Shown here: piece after piece, positions 21,978-29,742 of the stretch
Layout of the letters: each line of letters starts with the position of its first letter
How positions within the stretch are numbered: the stretch's first letter is position 1
Assembly (NCBI GenBank): GCA_024229515.1
Contig: JAAESI010000038.1
Coordinates: 62,001-126,000, forward strand
Direction: 5' to 3'
From: Pseudomonadota bacterium
Lineage (GTDB): Bacteria > Myxococcota_A > UBA796 > UBA9615
DNA: 64,000 nt
Notes under the pieces: generated by a model
Told to the model about the DNA's origin: nothing
The model's input: the letters and a program-made list of their open reading frames with translations, nothing else
Database searches by the model: none
Program-made: the position numbers and the translations under genes

Positions 21978-21990
21978 GAGCCTGTAGTAC
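21973..21990 (+). repeat. Left terminal inverted repeat of the insertion sequence, including target CTAG
   Basis: CCTAGGAGCCTGTAGTAC. It pairs with the complement of 23705-23722 at 15 of 18 positions (mismatches at positions 11, 16 and 17). The first CTAG supplies the stop codon of the phospholipase gene. Confidence 0.75.
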
Positions 21991-22118
21991 GAAAGCCGCG
22001 AGTCCCTTGGCGCGCCGATTGAGGCCGCGCGTCCAGCGCGGCTGAAACACGGAAAAGCGTCCGTCACGGACGCCGAAACGTGGATGCGCCTGCGAGCCGA
22101 TCGGGAGGCGGCTCGGCC

Positions 22119-23577
22119 TTAGGTGGCCCGCCAGAGCTTCACGAGGTTGTGGGCGGCGGCGATCAGATCCCACTCGCCGCGGATCTTGTCCATGCCGCGG
22201 AGGCTGAAGCGGCGGAAGGTTCGCGCTTCCTTGATCTGACCGAAGACTGGCTCGCTGCTGGTTCTCCGTCGGATGACCCGTTCGAGCCCCTCGGCAGTCT
22301 CGATCCGCCATTGCATGCGCTCTTTGGTCCCGAGCTCAGGTGGCGGCGGACCGATTCGCGTGGGCTTGCGCCTCATCCCATGCATTTCACGGCTGGTCGC
22401 GATGTACGGCTCCACCCCGAGCTCCTCGCACAGCTCCGCGTTGCCCGCCGACCAGTAGCCGGCGTCTGTCGTGAGGCTCACCGGCGAAGCACCCAGATTC
22501 GAGCAGGTCCGAGCCAGCATCTCCGGCAGGTACGTCACGTCCGGTGCGAGGTTGCTCACGCCCGCGGCGACTGCCACCTGCGTCTCCTCATCCACCACCA
22601 GTTGGCCGTTGTAGGCCTGCAGGAAGGCCCCGTCTTTCTTCATGATCCGGCTGTCCGGATCCGTCGAGTTTCGCTGGGCGCGGTCCTTGGGAGTGCCATC
22701 GCGATGATGCGGCGGCACGTTGCGCGGGAGCGCTTCCGCTGGTGGAGGGTCGTCGTCTCCAAACAGGCTCAGCGAAGCCTCCTTGCGCTTCTTGGCCGTC
22801 GTGCGACGACGCCGCGCCTCGGATGGATTCGGCGCCACGACTGCCGAGGCCTCGTTGCTCTGGGCCTGGCGCTCCAACTCCGCGGCGCGGCCCAGCCGGG
22901 TCTCCTCCTCCAACTCCGCCATCCGCTGCGCGATCCACTCCCGGCGGGACCGAGCGTGTTGGACCGCCTCGACCACCCCCTCATCGCCGCGCTGGCCCGC
23001 ACCATACTGAGCGTCTTCGGCCTGGTCGGCCGCTTCCGCAAGGCCCATGAGCGCCTCGATCTCCACATCCAGATCGGTCAGTTTCTTCTTCATCCGTCCG
23101 TAGCTCATCGCCTTGCGCTTGCTCGCGTTGGCCTGGATCTTCGTCCCGTCCAGAGCGACCCGCTCGCTCCGCAGCAGGCCCGCATCACGGCACAAACGCA
23201 CCGTTTGGACAAACAGTCATCGCAGCGCCGTCAGGTGCTCCCGGCGAAAACGAGCCACCGTCGTGAAGTGCGGGTGACATCCGCCCGAGAGCATTCGGAA
23301 GCCCACGTCCTCGTACGTCGCGCGCTCGATCTTGCGCGACGAGTAGACCCCCCGTGCAGTACCCGTACAGCAGCAGCGAGACCATCAGACGAGGAGTAAA
23401 CGGCTGCTCACCTCGCGTGTCCCGGTCTTGGAGGGCTTCGTCGATCCCGCTCAGATCCAGACGATCGACCACTTCCAGGATGAAGTGGGCCAGGTGACCC
23501 TCCGGGAGCCAATCGCGCGGCGACGGAGGGAAGAGGTACGGCTCGAGGGGATGCCATGGCTTGTAGCTCTTGCGCAT
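22119..23577 (-). pseudogene. Transposase, IS1182-like, inactivated by frameshift and stop codon
   Basis: Starts with MRKSYKPWHPLEPYLFPPSP and an N-terminal DUF772-type region. At the run of six C (23348-23353) the frame is lost; dropping one base restores TGVYSSRKIERATYED and HPHFTTVARFRREHLTAL. A TGA then follows where related transposases usually have Gly before LFVQTVRLCR. The rest is intact: VALDGTKIQANASKRKAMSY (first acidic residue of the DDE set), TTDAGYWSAGN (second), and GQIKEARTFRRFSLRG near the end with SSEPVFG supplying Glu. About 485 residues when repaired. Two independent lesions indicate a dead copy, though one could be a sequencing error. Confidence 0.85.
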
Positions 23578-23616
23578 GACTCGAGTAGATCAGGACAGGC
23601 AGGCTCTGTCTTGGCC

Positions 23617-23646
23617 TTTCCCCGTTTCCCCGTTTCCCCGTTTCCC
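23617..23646 (+). repeat. Short tandem repeat, 8-bp unit TTTCCCCG, about 3.75 copies
   Basis: Units at 23617, 23625 and 23633 plus a partial copy at 23641, inside the right end of the insertion sequence upstream of the transposase start. Slippage-prone; it may lie in the transposase promoter region. Confidence 0.7.
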
Positions 23647-23704
23647 AGCTGATCCTGGCAGCGCTCCGCTGCTCCGCTGCTCCGCGTCGGACTTGGGGAC
23701 CTAT

Positions 23705-23722
23705 GCGCTACGGGCTCCTAGG
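23705..23722 (-). repeat. Right terminal inverted repeat of the insertion sequence, including target CTAG
   Basis: On the minus strand it reads CCTAGGAGCCCGTAGCGC, matching the left end at 15 of 18 positions. The second CTAG copy is at 23718-23721. Confidence 0.75.
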
Positions 23723-23724
23723 CA

Positions 23725-23738
23725 GCCGGCTAGCCGGC
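23725..23738. repeat. Perfect 14-bp palindrome next to the insertion sequence
   Basis: GCCGGCTAGCCGGC, starting a few bases after the right CTAG copy and containing another CTAG. The 311-bp stretch 23578-23888, of which this is part, holds no intact gene: only the element end, the microsatellite, this palindrome and a possible gene remnant on the minus strand. Confidence 0.5.
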
Positions 23739-23888
23739 GGGGCGCGCCGCCCAGATGGAGTAGAACCAGCCGTTGGCCCAGTCGAAGCCGCCGCGGTGCG
23801 CTGTGAGGGGAGCGTCCGGCTCGGCCGCGCCGTGCCGTCTGCCAGGACAACCTGGGACAAGGTCCGGTTCAGCGGCTAGTTTCCCGCC

Positions 23889-24668
23889 ATGCGCCGGGTC
23901 TTCGCTCCTCTTGTCCTCGCTTCCCTGCTCCTCCCCACCACGCCGTCGGCCAACGACGTCGCGCTGCCGTCGTGGCTCGCGGAGCGGGGCGAGGACGCGC
24001 TCTGGCTGACCCAGAGCGGCGAGCGGCCGCGGGCGATCATCGACCTGTGGGACAACGGCGTGGAGGTGGTGCTCTACCTCCCGGGGCTGGACCCCGCGAC
24101 GGTGGTCTCGACCATCGAGCGGTACGACATCTACTTCAACACCGACATGGTCGAATCGGCGTACTGCGCCGATGGCGCGTTCTTCACGGGGAGCCGGTTG
24201 ACGGCGGTCGGGATCGACGTGTTCAGCCCGACGGTCACGACCTACGCCAAGACGGTGGGGTCGGACCACTTCACGATGTCGTGGGAGCTGCTGTCGGTGG
24301 AGAAGTCAGCCGACTACGTGCGGGCGCATCGGAACGACATGGAGAAGTCGCTGAAGGACGCGGGCCTGGAGCGCGAGGTCGACGAGTACATCGCCGAGAC
24401 GGTCGAGAAGCTGGGCGCGATCGCCTCGGTGGAAGGGTCGCACCGGTACGAGGGCGGCTTCTACGCCTACAAGCAGGAGATCCACTCCGCGAGCAAGTTC
24501 CACGAGTCGCTGGTGCGCAGCTTCGGTGCCAAGCCGCAGCTGCGGGCGGCGTTGAAGTCGGCGCTGTTCAGCGCGGGGCGCGTGGATCTGGCCGGCAAGG
24601 CCGGCGACAAGGGAGCGAAGTTCGACCTGCGGGGCGGCTCCTACGACACCATCCGCCCGGGAACCTGA
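23889..24668 (+). CDS. Secreted protein of unknown function
   Basis: 259 residues with an N-terminal signal peptide (MRRVFAPLVLASLLLPTTPSAN). The mature protein is mixed alpha/beta with no domain I recognise; features include IIDLWDNGVEVVLYLPGLDP, YDIYFNTDMVESAYCADG and a helical middle (SADYVRAHRNDMEKSLKDAG). It contains one Cys and no transmembrane helix beyond the signal. It converges on the 24673 gene with a 4-bp gap. Expected start ATG at 23889, close after a GC-rich leader without a strong Shine-Dalgarno. Confidence 0.7.
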   Translation: MRRVFAPLVLASLLLPTTPSANDVALPSWLAERGEDALWLTQSGERPRAIIDLWDNGVEVVLYLPGLDPATVVSTIERYDIYFNTDMVESAYCADGAFFTGSRLTAVGIDVFSPTVTTYAKTVGSDHFTMSWELLSVEKSADYVRAHRNDMEKSLKDAGLEREVDEYIAETVEKLGAIASVEGSHRYEGGFYAYKQEIHSASKFHESLVRSFGAKPQLRAALKSALFSAGRVDLAGKAGDKGAKFDLRGGSYDTIRPGT

Positions 24669-24672
24669 GCCG

Positions 24673-25122
24673 CTACTCGTCCTTGGTGAACTGCTCGATG
24701 AGCCCGCCGACGCGGGGCATCGACGCCATCACGTGGTCCTTCCCCATCGGGCGGAGCTTCTTGTAGGCCTTCACGAGCACGCGGCTGGTGCTGTGCTTGG
24801 CCCGCTCATCGGTGATCGACAGGAGCGCGTCGGCGACGGTGCCGGCGTTGGCGACGAAGTGCTGCGAGCAGGTCTTGCCGCCAGGGTCGGCCTTCCAGGT
24901 CTCCCAGAAGGGGAGGAGCTTGGGCACGAAGTCGTCCATCAGGTCGTCGATCGCCTGGGGCACGAACCCTGGCTTGACCCCGCGGACCATCTTGAACGCG
25001 CCCTTGACGGCCACACCGGTGAGGCCGCGCTTGTCGGAGACCTCGGCGTTGAGGACCTTCGTGGCTTCGGTGACCACCTGCTGCCGCACCGGCGGCGTCA
25101 ACATCTTCTCTGCTACGGACAT
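24673..25122 (-). CDS. Conserved small protein resembling the DUF6918 family
   Basis: 149 residues. The start ATG at 25122 has AGGAG upstream (CGCAGGAGAAGCAG), which decides it against the longer frame. The sequence pattern (VAEKMLTPPVRQQVVTEATK, GLTGVAVKGAFKMVRGVKPG, FVPKLLPFW, SITDERAKHS, MPRVGGLIEQF) resembles a helical family mostly seen in actinobacteria and annotated DUF6918; this match is from memory. No catalytic motif is evident. Divergent from the MopE-like lipoprotein across 79 bp. Confidence 0.72.
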   Translation of the reverse strand: MSVAEKMLTPPVRQQVVTEATKVLNAEVSDKRGLTGVAVKGAFKMVRGVKPGFVPQAIDDLMDDFVPKLLPFWETWKADPGGKTCSQHFVANAGTVADALLSITDERAKHSTSRVLVKAYKKLRPMGKDHVMASMPRVGGLIEQFTKDE

Positions 25123-25201
25123 CTGCTTCTCCTGCGTCGAACCGCGGGGAGTGTAGACGGTTCGCGGGGGAGCGGCAGGGTAGGCTGGCGGCGGAGGCAA
25201 C

Positions 25202-27289
25202 ATGACTCGTACGGCCCTGTTCTGCTTGATGGCTCTGCTCCTCGCTGGCTGCCCTGACGACGACGATGATTCCAGCGTCGCCACCGACGACGACGTCGCC
25301 ACCGACGACGACGACGCGACCGACGACGACGACGCGACCGACGACGACGACGCGACGGACGACGACGACGCCACCGACGACGACGACTCGTCCGGGGACG
25401 ACGACGACAGCTCCGGGGACGACGACGACTCCGGGGACGACGACGACTCCGGGGACGACGACGACTCCGCGCCCGTCGATGGTGACGGCGACGGCTCCCC
25501 TGCGGATCTGGACTGCGCCGACGCCGATCCCGACAACTTCCCCGGCAACGACGAGGTCTGCGACGACGCCGACAACAACTGCGACGGCGACGCGGACGAG
25601 GACGCTACGGACGCGACCACCTGGTACGCCGACGCCGATGGCGACACCGTCGGTGGTTCGGCGTTGAGCCAGACGTCCTGCGACGCGCCCGCCGGGTACG
25701 TCGCCAGCTCCAACGACTGCGACGACCTGGACGCCACCAGCTACCCCGGCGCGACCGAGGTCTGTGACGGCGCCGACAACGACTGCGACACGGTGCTGCC
25801 CGCGGACGAAGCCGACGTCGACACCGACGGCGTGCTCGCCTGCGACGACTGCGATGACAACGACATCCTGAACCAGCCCGGCGGCGCGGAAGTCTGCGAC
25901 GGCCAGGACAACGACTGCGACGGGGTCGTCGACGAAGCCGGCGCCTTCCAGACCTTCTACGCCGACGCGGACGGCGACCTCGCCGGGAACCCCGCCGCCA
26001 CGCTCGATGCCTGCTCCGCCCCCGCGGGGTACGTGGCCAACGCCGACGACTGCGACGACCTGGACGCCGGCACGTACCTGGGCGCCCCCGAGGTGTGCGA
26101 CGGGGTCGACAACGACTGCGACTCCGCGGTGGGGGCCGAAGAGCTCGACGGGGATGTCGACGGGTTCCTCGACTGCGACGACTGCGACGACGGCGACGAC
26201 AGCTCCTTCCCCGGCGGCGAGGAGGTCTGCGATCTCGCGGACAACGACTGCGACGGCACCGTGGACAACAACGCCACGGACGCCGACACCTGGTACGGCG
26301 ACGCCGACGGCGACGGCTCGGGGGGGAGCACCTTCACCATCGAGGCCTGCGACTCGGCGCCGACGGGCTACGCCGACGCTGCGGACGACTGCGACGATCT
26401 GGATGCGAGCATCTACCCCGGCGCGCCGGAGGGGTGCGACGGGGTCGACACGGACTGCGACACGTTCCTCGGGGGCGACGAGATCGACGACGACGGCGAC
26501 GGGCAGACCGAGTGCGACGGGGACTGCGACGACGCCGACGGTCAGAACTTCGACGGCAACCCCGAGATCTGCGACGGAGCCGACAACGACTGCGACACCG
26601 TGGCCGACGTCGGCGCCCTGGGGGATGCCGCCCTGTGCGCCGCGCTGGACTGCGACGACATCCTGGACGCCCGCCCCGGCGTAGCCGACGGTGCCTTCTG
26701 GATCGACCCGGCGGACACCGGCACGCCGTTCCAGGTGTGGTGCGAGATGACGTTCGAGGACGGCGGCTGGGTCGCCATCTACAACCTCAACGAGCTCCCT
26801 GGGAACAACACCAGCGCCGCGACGATGCACGCCTCGCTGACCAACCTCGACGCCATTGAGGTGGTCGAGCCGGACAGCGACTCGGCCTCGATCTACACCG
26901 TCGGTCTCCCCCTCGTGGAGTTCACCGAGGTCGTCTACGGCTGGGCCCCCTCGACGCTCGATGACGTCACCCGGTGGGGCACCTACGCGGACGTCGCGGG
27001 GCTCGCGGGACACAACTACATCGACGGCTACGACGGCCCGGCCACGGCGCTGGGCAACTTCACGATCGAGCCGACCGGCAGCGTGCGTGACATCGTCACC
27101 GGGAACTCGCCCACGTATCCGCACGTGGGCATGGGCTTCTCGGGCCAGATCATCACCTGGGGCTACGACAACAACGCCTCGGCCAACGGTCACTGGGCCA
27201 ACTGGTACGACCTCAACTCGTGCTGCAACTCGGGGAACACCAGCGACGTGCTCGTCCCGGGCTGGCGGTACGTGATCTACGTTCGCTGA
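25202..27289 (+). CDS. Lipoprotein with Asp tract, MopE-type metal-binding repeats and fibrinogen-like C-terminal domain
   Basis: 695 residues. Lipobox LLLAGC (Cys17) is followed by ~75 residues of DDDDAT/DDDDS repeats, an acidic stalk. Five to six MopE-like units of ~70 residues follow, each with CDDADNNCDGD, TWYADADGDTVGG, CDAPAGYV and NDCDDLDA, associated with metal (copper) binding in the MopE family. The last ~190 residues (CDDILDARPGVADGAFWIDP, then WCEMTFEDGGWVAIYNL) resemble the start of a fibrinogen-related domain, a carbohydrate- or protein-binding module. Predicted outer-surface adhesin or metal-binding lipoprotein. Confidence 0.85.
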   Translation: MTRTALFCLMALLLAGCPDDDDDSSVATDDDVATDDDDATDDDDATDDDDATDDDDATDDDDSSGDDDDSSGDDDDSGDDDDSGDDDDSAPVDGDGDGSPADLDCADADPDNFPGNDEVCDDADNNCDGDADEDATDATTWYADADGDTVGGSALSQTSCDAPAGYVASSNDCDDLDATSYPGATEVCDGADNDCDTVLPADEADVDTDGVLACDDCDDNDILNQPGGAEVCDGQDNDCDGVVDEAGAFQTFYADADGDLAGNPAATLDACSAPAGYVANADDCDDLDAGTYLGAPEVCDGVDNDCDSAVGAEELDGDVDGFLDCDDCDDGDDSSFPGGEEVCDLADNDCDGTVDNNATDADTWYGDADGDGSGGSTFTIEACDSAPTGYADAADDCDDLDASIYPGAPEGCDGVDTDCDTFLGGDEIDDDGDGQTECDGDCDDADGQNFDGNPEICDGADNDCDTVADVGALGDAALCAALDCDDILDARPGVADGAFWIDPADTGTPFQVWCEMTFEDGGWVAIYNLNELPGNNTSAATMHASLTNLDAIEVVEPDSDSASIYTVGLPLVEFTEVVYGWAPSTLDDVTRWGTYADVAGLAGHNYIDGYDGPATALGNFTIEPTGSVRDIVTGNSPTYPHVGMGFSGQIITWGYDNNASANGHWANWYDLNSCCNSGNTSDVLVPGWRYVIYVR

Positions 27290-27346
27290 CCGGGTCGGCC
27301 TTTCGGTGCCCTTGCGTTGGCTCCGAGTGGGGCACACTGTCTGACG

Positions 27347-28084
27347 ATGCTCCGCATGACCCTGCTGACTGCCCTCGCCCTCGCGCTGCTGGCGGCCCCC
27401 GCTTCCGCCGCCGAACCGCCGCCTCAGCCGGTCGATGAGGACCTCAAGCTCGCCGACACCCACTTCGGCATGCACCTGGGCACCAACATCGCCACCGCCG
27501 GGTTCGGCACCGGCGCGCTCGCCGCTGGCATCCACAGCTTCGTGCTGCTGGGGGAGGGGAGCGGCTCCGGCGCCAACCTGTTCCTGGGGCTGACGCTGAC
27601 CTCGTTGGGCGCCGCGTCCATCATTTCGTCCGCCACCGGAGCGGAGGGGAACGTTCGCTACTGGCGGGCCTTCCGAGCCAGCCTCGAGGGCGCCTCGGAG
27701 ACCGAGCGTCGGCTGTACCGCGAGGCGGAGGCGGAGCGGCTTCGACGGGCCGCGATCAACCGCGCCATCGGGCTCGCCGCGGACGGCACCTTCCTGGGCA
27801 TCGGCATCGCGTTGACCCTCGCCCCCGGGCAGCAGCCGCTGGGCCCCGCGCTCATCATCAACGGGGCGTTCATCCTCGGGCTCGACATCTTCAAGCTGGT
27901 GGTCGACGATCAGGTGCACCGCGCGTGGCTCGACCGGAGCGAGACCGCCGACGCCGGCTACTTCACCCGGAACGGTCGCATCAAGCCGCGGGTGCGCTCG
28001 TTCGCGCTGGTGCCGCTGGTGTCCCCCGACGGACGCGGCGGGCTCGGCACCGGCTCCGCGTTCGCCATCGGCGGGACCTTCTAG
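27347..28084 (+). CDS. Putative membrane/secreted protein of unknown function
   Basis: 245 residues from the ATG at 27347 (ten further in-frame codons upstream look non-coding). Signal peptide MLRMTLLTALALALLAAPASA. Several hydrophobic, Gly/Ala-rich stretches follow (LGTNIATAGFGTGALAAGIHSF, split around Gly, and ALIINGAFILGLDIFKLVV), separated by a charged helix (TERRLYREAEAERLRRAA). This suggests three or four membrane-associated segments. No family recognised. It converges with the gene at 28081 and overlaps it by 4 bp. Confidence 0.65.
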   Translation: MLRMTLLTALALALLAAPASAAEPPPQPVDEDLKLADTHFGMHLGTNIATAGFGTGALAAGIHSFVLLGEGSGSGANLFLGLTLTSLGAASIISSATGAEGNVRYWRAFRASLEGASETERRLYREAEAERLRRAAINRAIGLAADGTFLGIGIALTLAPGQQPLGPALIINGAFILGLDIFKLVVDDQVHRAWLDRSETADAGYFTRNGRIKPRVRSFALVPLVSPDGRGGLGTGSAFAIGGTF

Positions 28085-28506
28085 AGCGCCATCTCCGAGA
28101 CCTGGACGTCGGTCACCCGACGGGTCTTGGGATCGACGTCGACGACGCACGAGGTGGCGTCCACGCGCCACAGCTGCGAGCAGTCGTCGGGGTCGCACAG
28201 CCACAGGAAGCTGCCGTCAGCGCCCAGGTCGAGGGTCTCGCAGGGGGTGACGCTGCCGCAGCCCTTGCGGTAGCCCTCGCGGCCGAGCTCTCGGTAGGCG
28301 TCCTCGACCGCATCGCCGATACCCACCCGCTCGCAGCGAGCTTCGAGCGCCTTGGCGCCGCCGTCCCCCAGGACCAGCGGGCCGAGCAACCAGATCAGGG
28401 CGCCGCCTCCGAGGAGGACCAGCGCGGAAGCGGCCAGCGCCCGTCGATCAGCCACTTGGCGGACCTGAGCAGACGATCGCGCGGGACCTCGGGGGCCGAT
28501 GCGCAC
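28081..28506 (-). CDS. Small single-span membrane protein, unknown function
   Basis: 141 residues from GTG 28506, or 124 from GTG 28455; neither has a strong Shine-Dalgarno. One transmembrane helix (ALAASALVLLGGGALIWLLG), then a periplasmic domain with five cysteines (ARCERVG, GCGSVTPCETL, LCDPDDCSQLW) and a conserved-looking end (SCVVDVDPKTRRVTDVQVSE). No domain recognised; disulfide-stabilised fold inferred. Confidence 0.6.
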   Translation of the reverse strand: MRIGPRGPARSSAQVRQVADRRALAASALVLLGGGALIWLLGPLVLGDGGAKALEARCERVGIGDAVEDAYRELGREGYRKGCGSVTPCETLDLGADGSFLWLCDPDDCSQLWRVDATSCVVDVDPKTRRVTDVQVSEMAL

Positions 28507-28608
28507 GATCTCGGCGTCGTTCCTTCTCGACGTACTTCCAGTACGCCTCGTCGTCTCTCCTTGAGCTCCTGCCCCTCTGCCTCACGATGTCCTCACGCTG
28601 CCGCCCGC

Positions 28609-29742
28609 TCAGGTCCGCAGGACGGGGCTCAACCAGTCGGCGAGGAAGCCGACCAGATCCTGGACCGGGACTCGATCCGGGATCGCCCGACGCAGGGAGC
28701 TGACGCAGCCGACGTCGCCGGTGATGACGCGGGCCGTGGCGGGGTAGCGACGGTCGCGGGTGGACCATTGGGCGACCTGGGCCGCGGCCTCAGGCCGGGT
28801 CAGGTCGTGGAAGTCACCCGCTCCGCAGCAGCCGGTGCGCTCCACGTCGGGGCCAAACGGCTCGGCCCGCAGGCCGGTGGCCGCTTCGAGCACGTCGTAG
28901 ACCGCCTCGCCGCGGGCGGTGCGTCGGTGCAGCGAGCAGGCGTCGTGCACGATCAGCGTCGGCAGCGCGGGCTCGGCGATCTCCATCGCCTTCTTGCCCA
29001 GCTCCGCCAGCTGATCCCGGAAGAAGAGCAGGTACTGGGCCAGGTGCAGCACCTCGGCGTGCACCTCCTGACCGACGCTGGACCAGCCCTTCGTCACCGT
29101 CGTCAGGCACGAGCCCGAGCCGGTGACCCACGTCCGCTGGCGGTCGAAGTACTGGTGCAGCCCCGCCGCCGCTACGCCCAGGCCGGCGCGATCGCCGATC
29201 GCCATCAGGGGGCCTCCGCAGCAGCCGGGCACGTCGTCGCGGGCCGGCAGCGTCACGTGGTCCGCGCCCAACGCCTTGAACAGCGCCATCACGTCGGCCA
29301 CTCGCTCCGGCTGCTCGGCCAGCTCCCGGCACCCCGGCCAGTACAGGACGCGCCCCTTCCGATCGAAGTCGGCGGGGTCCGCGTAGGTCTCCAATTCGGC
29401 GTCCAGGTCCGCACCGAAGGGGTTGCCGGACCGCAGGAAGCGCTCGTGGAGCGCCTTGGCGCCCGCGGGGATCGCTTCGTGCTCCCACGCCTCGGCGCGG
29501 GCTTCGTACAGCATCGAAGGGACGTCCTGGTCGAACTCGCACGGCGTGCGGCAGGCCTCGCAGCCCGTGCATCGCTGGAGCGCGTCCGCGGCGACGGCCC
29601 AGCCCATGGTGCCGTCCTTCGCCAGCCCCCAGGTCTGCATCATCGCCGTCGGCGTCGCCGTCTCGTCCGCCGTCGCGGCCGTCACGGGGCAGGTGAAGCG
29701 GCACATCCGCGGGCACAGCGCGCAAGTCGTCGAGCCGCTCAT
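28609..29742 (-). CDS. Fe-S oxidoreductase with two 4Fe-4S motifs and CCG domains (GlpC/GlcF/HdrD-like)
   Basis: 377 residues. Two N-terminal cluster motifs are seen: CALCPRMCRFTCP (C-x2-C-x3-C-x3-C-P) and CTGCEACRTPCEF. Two CCG-type cysteine-rich domains follow (YWPGCRE with PGCCGGPLMA, and HDACSLHRR with RTGCCGAG), as in the electron-transfer subunits of glycerol-3-phosphate, glycolate and lactate oxidases. The start ATG overlaps the stop of the FAD oxidase gene (ATGA), so the two probably form one complex passing electrons from the flavin to a quinone or other acceptor. Confidence 0.88.
   Translation of the reverse strand: MSGSTTCALCPRMCRFTCPVTAATADETATPTAMMQTWGLAKDGTMGWAVAADALQRCTGCEACRTPCEFDQDVPSMLYEARAEAWEHEAIPAGAKALHERFLRSGNPFGADLDAELETYADPADFDRKGRVLYWPGCRELAEQPERVADVMALFKALGADHVTLPARDDVPGCCGGPLMAIGDRAGLGVAAAGLHQYFDRQRTWVTGSGSCLTTVTKGWSSVGQEVHAEVLHLAQYLLFFRDQLAELGKKAMEIAEPALPTLIVHDACSLHRRTARGEAVYDVLEAATGLRAEPFGPDVERTGCCGAGDFHDLTRPEAAAQVAQWSTRDRRYPATARVITGDVGCVSSLRRAIPDRVPVQDLVGFLADWLSPVLRT

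Larger units (their letters stand above)
21978..23717. mobile_element. Decayed IS1182-family-like insertion sequence (about 1740 bp)
   Basis: Bounded by imperfect terminal inverted repeats and flanked on both sides by CTAG (21974-21977 and 23718-23721), read as a 4-bp target duplication. Including the CTAG the ends match at 15 of 18 positions (21973-21990 against the complement of 23705-23722). It contains one minus-strand transposase gene broken by a frameshift and a stop codon. Length and single-gene layout agree with IS1182-type elements. A small perfect stem (GCGTCCGT/ACGGACGC) sits inside the left end at 22057-22073. Confidence 0.82.

Noticed and set aside
23190-23240. TGA in the transposase as selenocysteine or programmed readthrough
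   Set aside because: The position corresponds to a Gly-type residue and the gene has a second lesion; decay or error is simpler.
25260-25480. GACGACGAC tracts as non-coding microsatellites
   Set aside because: They are in frame in lipoproteins directly after the lipobox (also at 60721-60950).
24806-28204. 1132-codon open frame on the minus strand
   Set aside because: Antisense to the MopE-like lipoprotein; the valine/arginine repeats mirror the GAC repeats.
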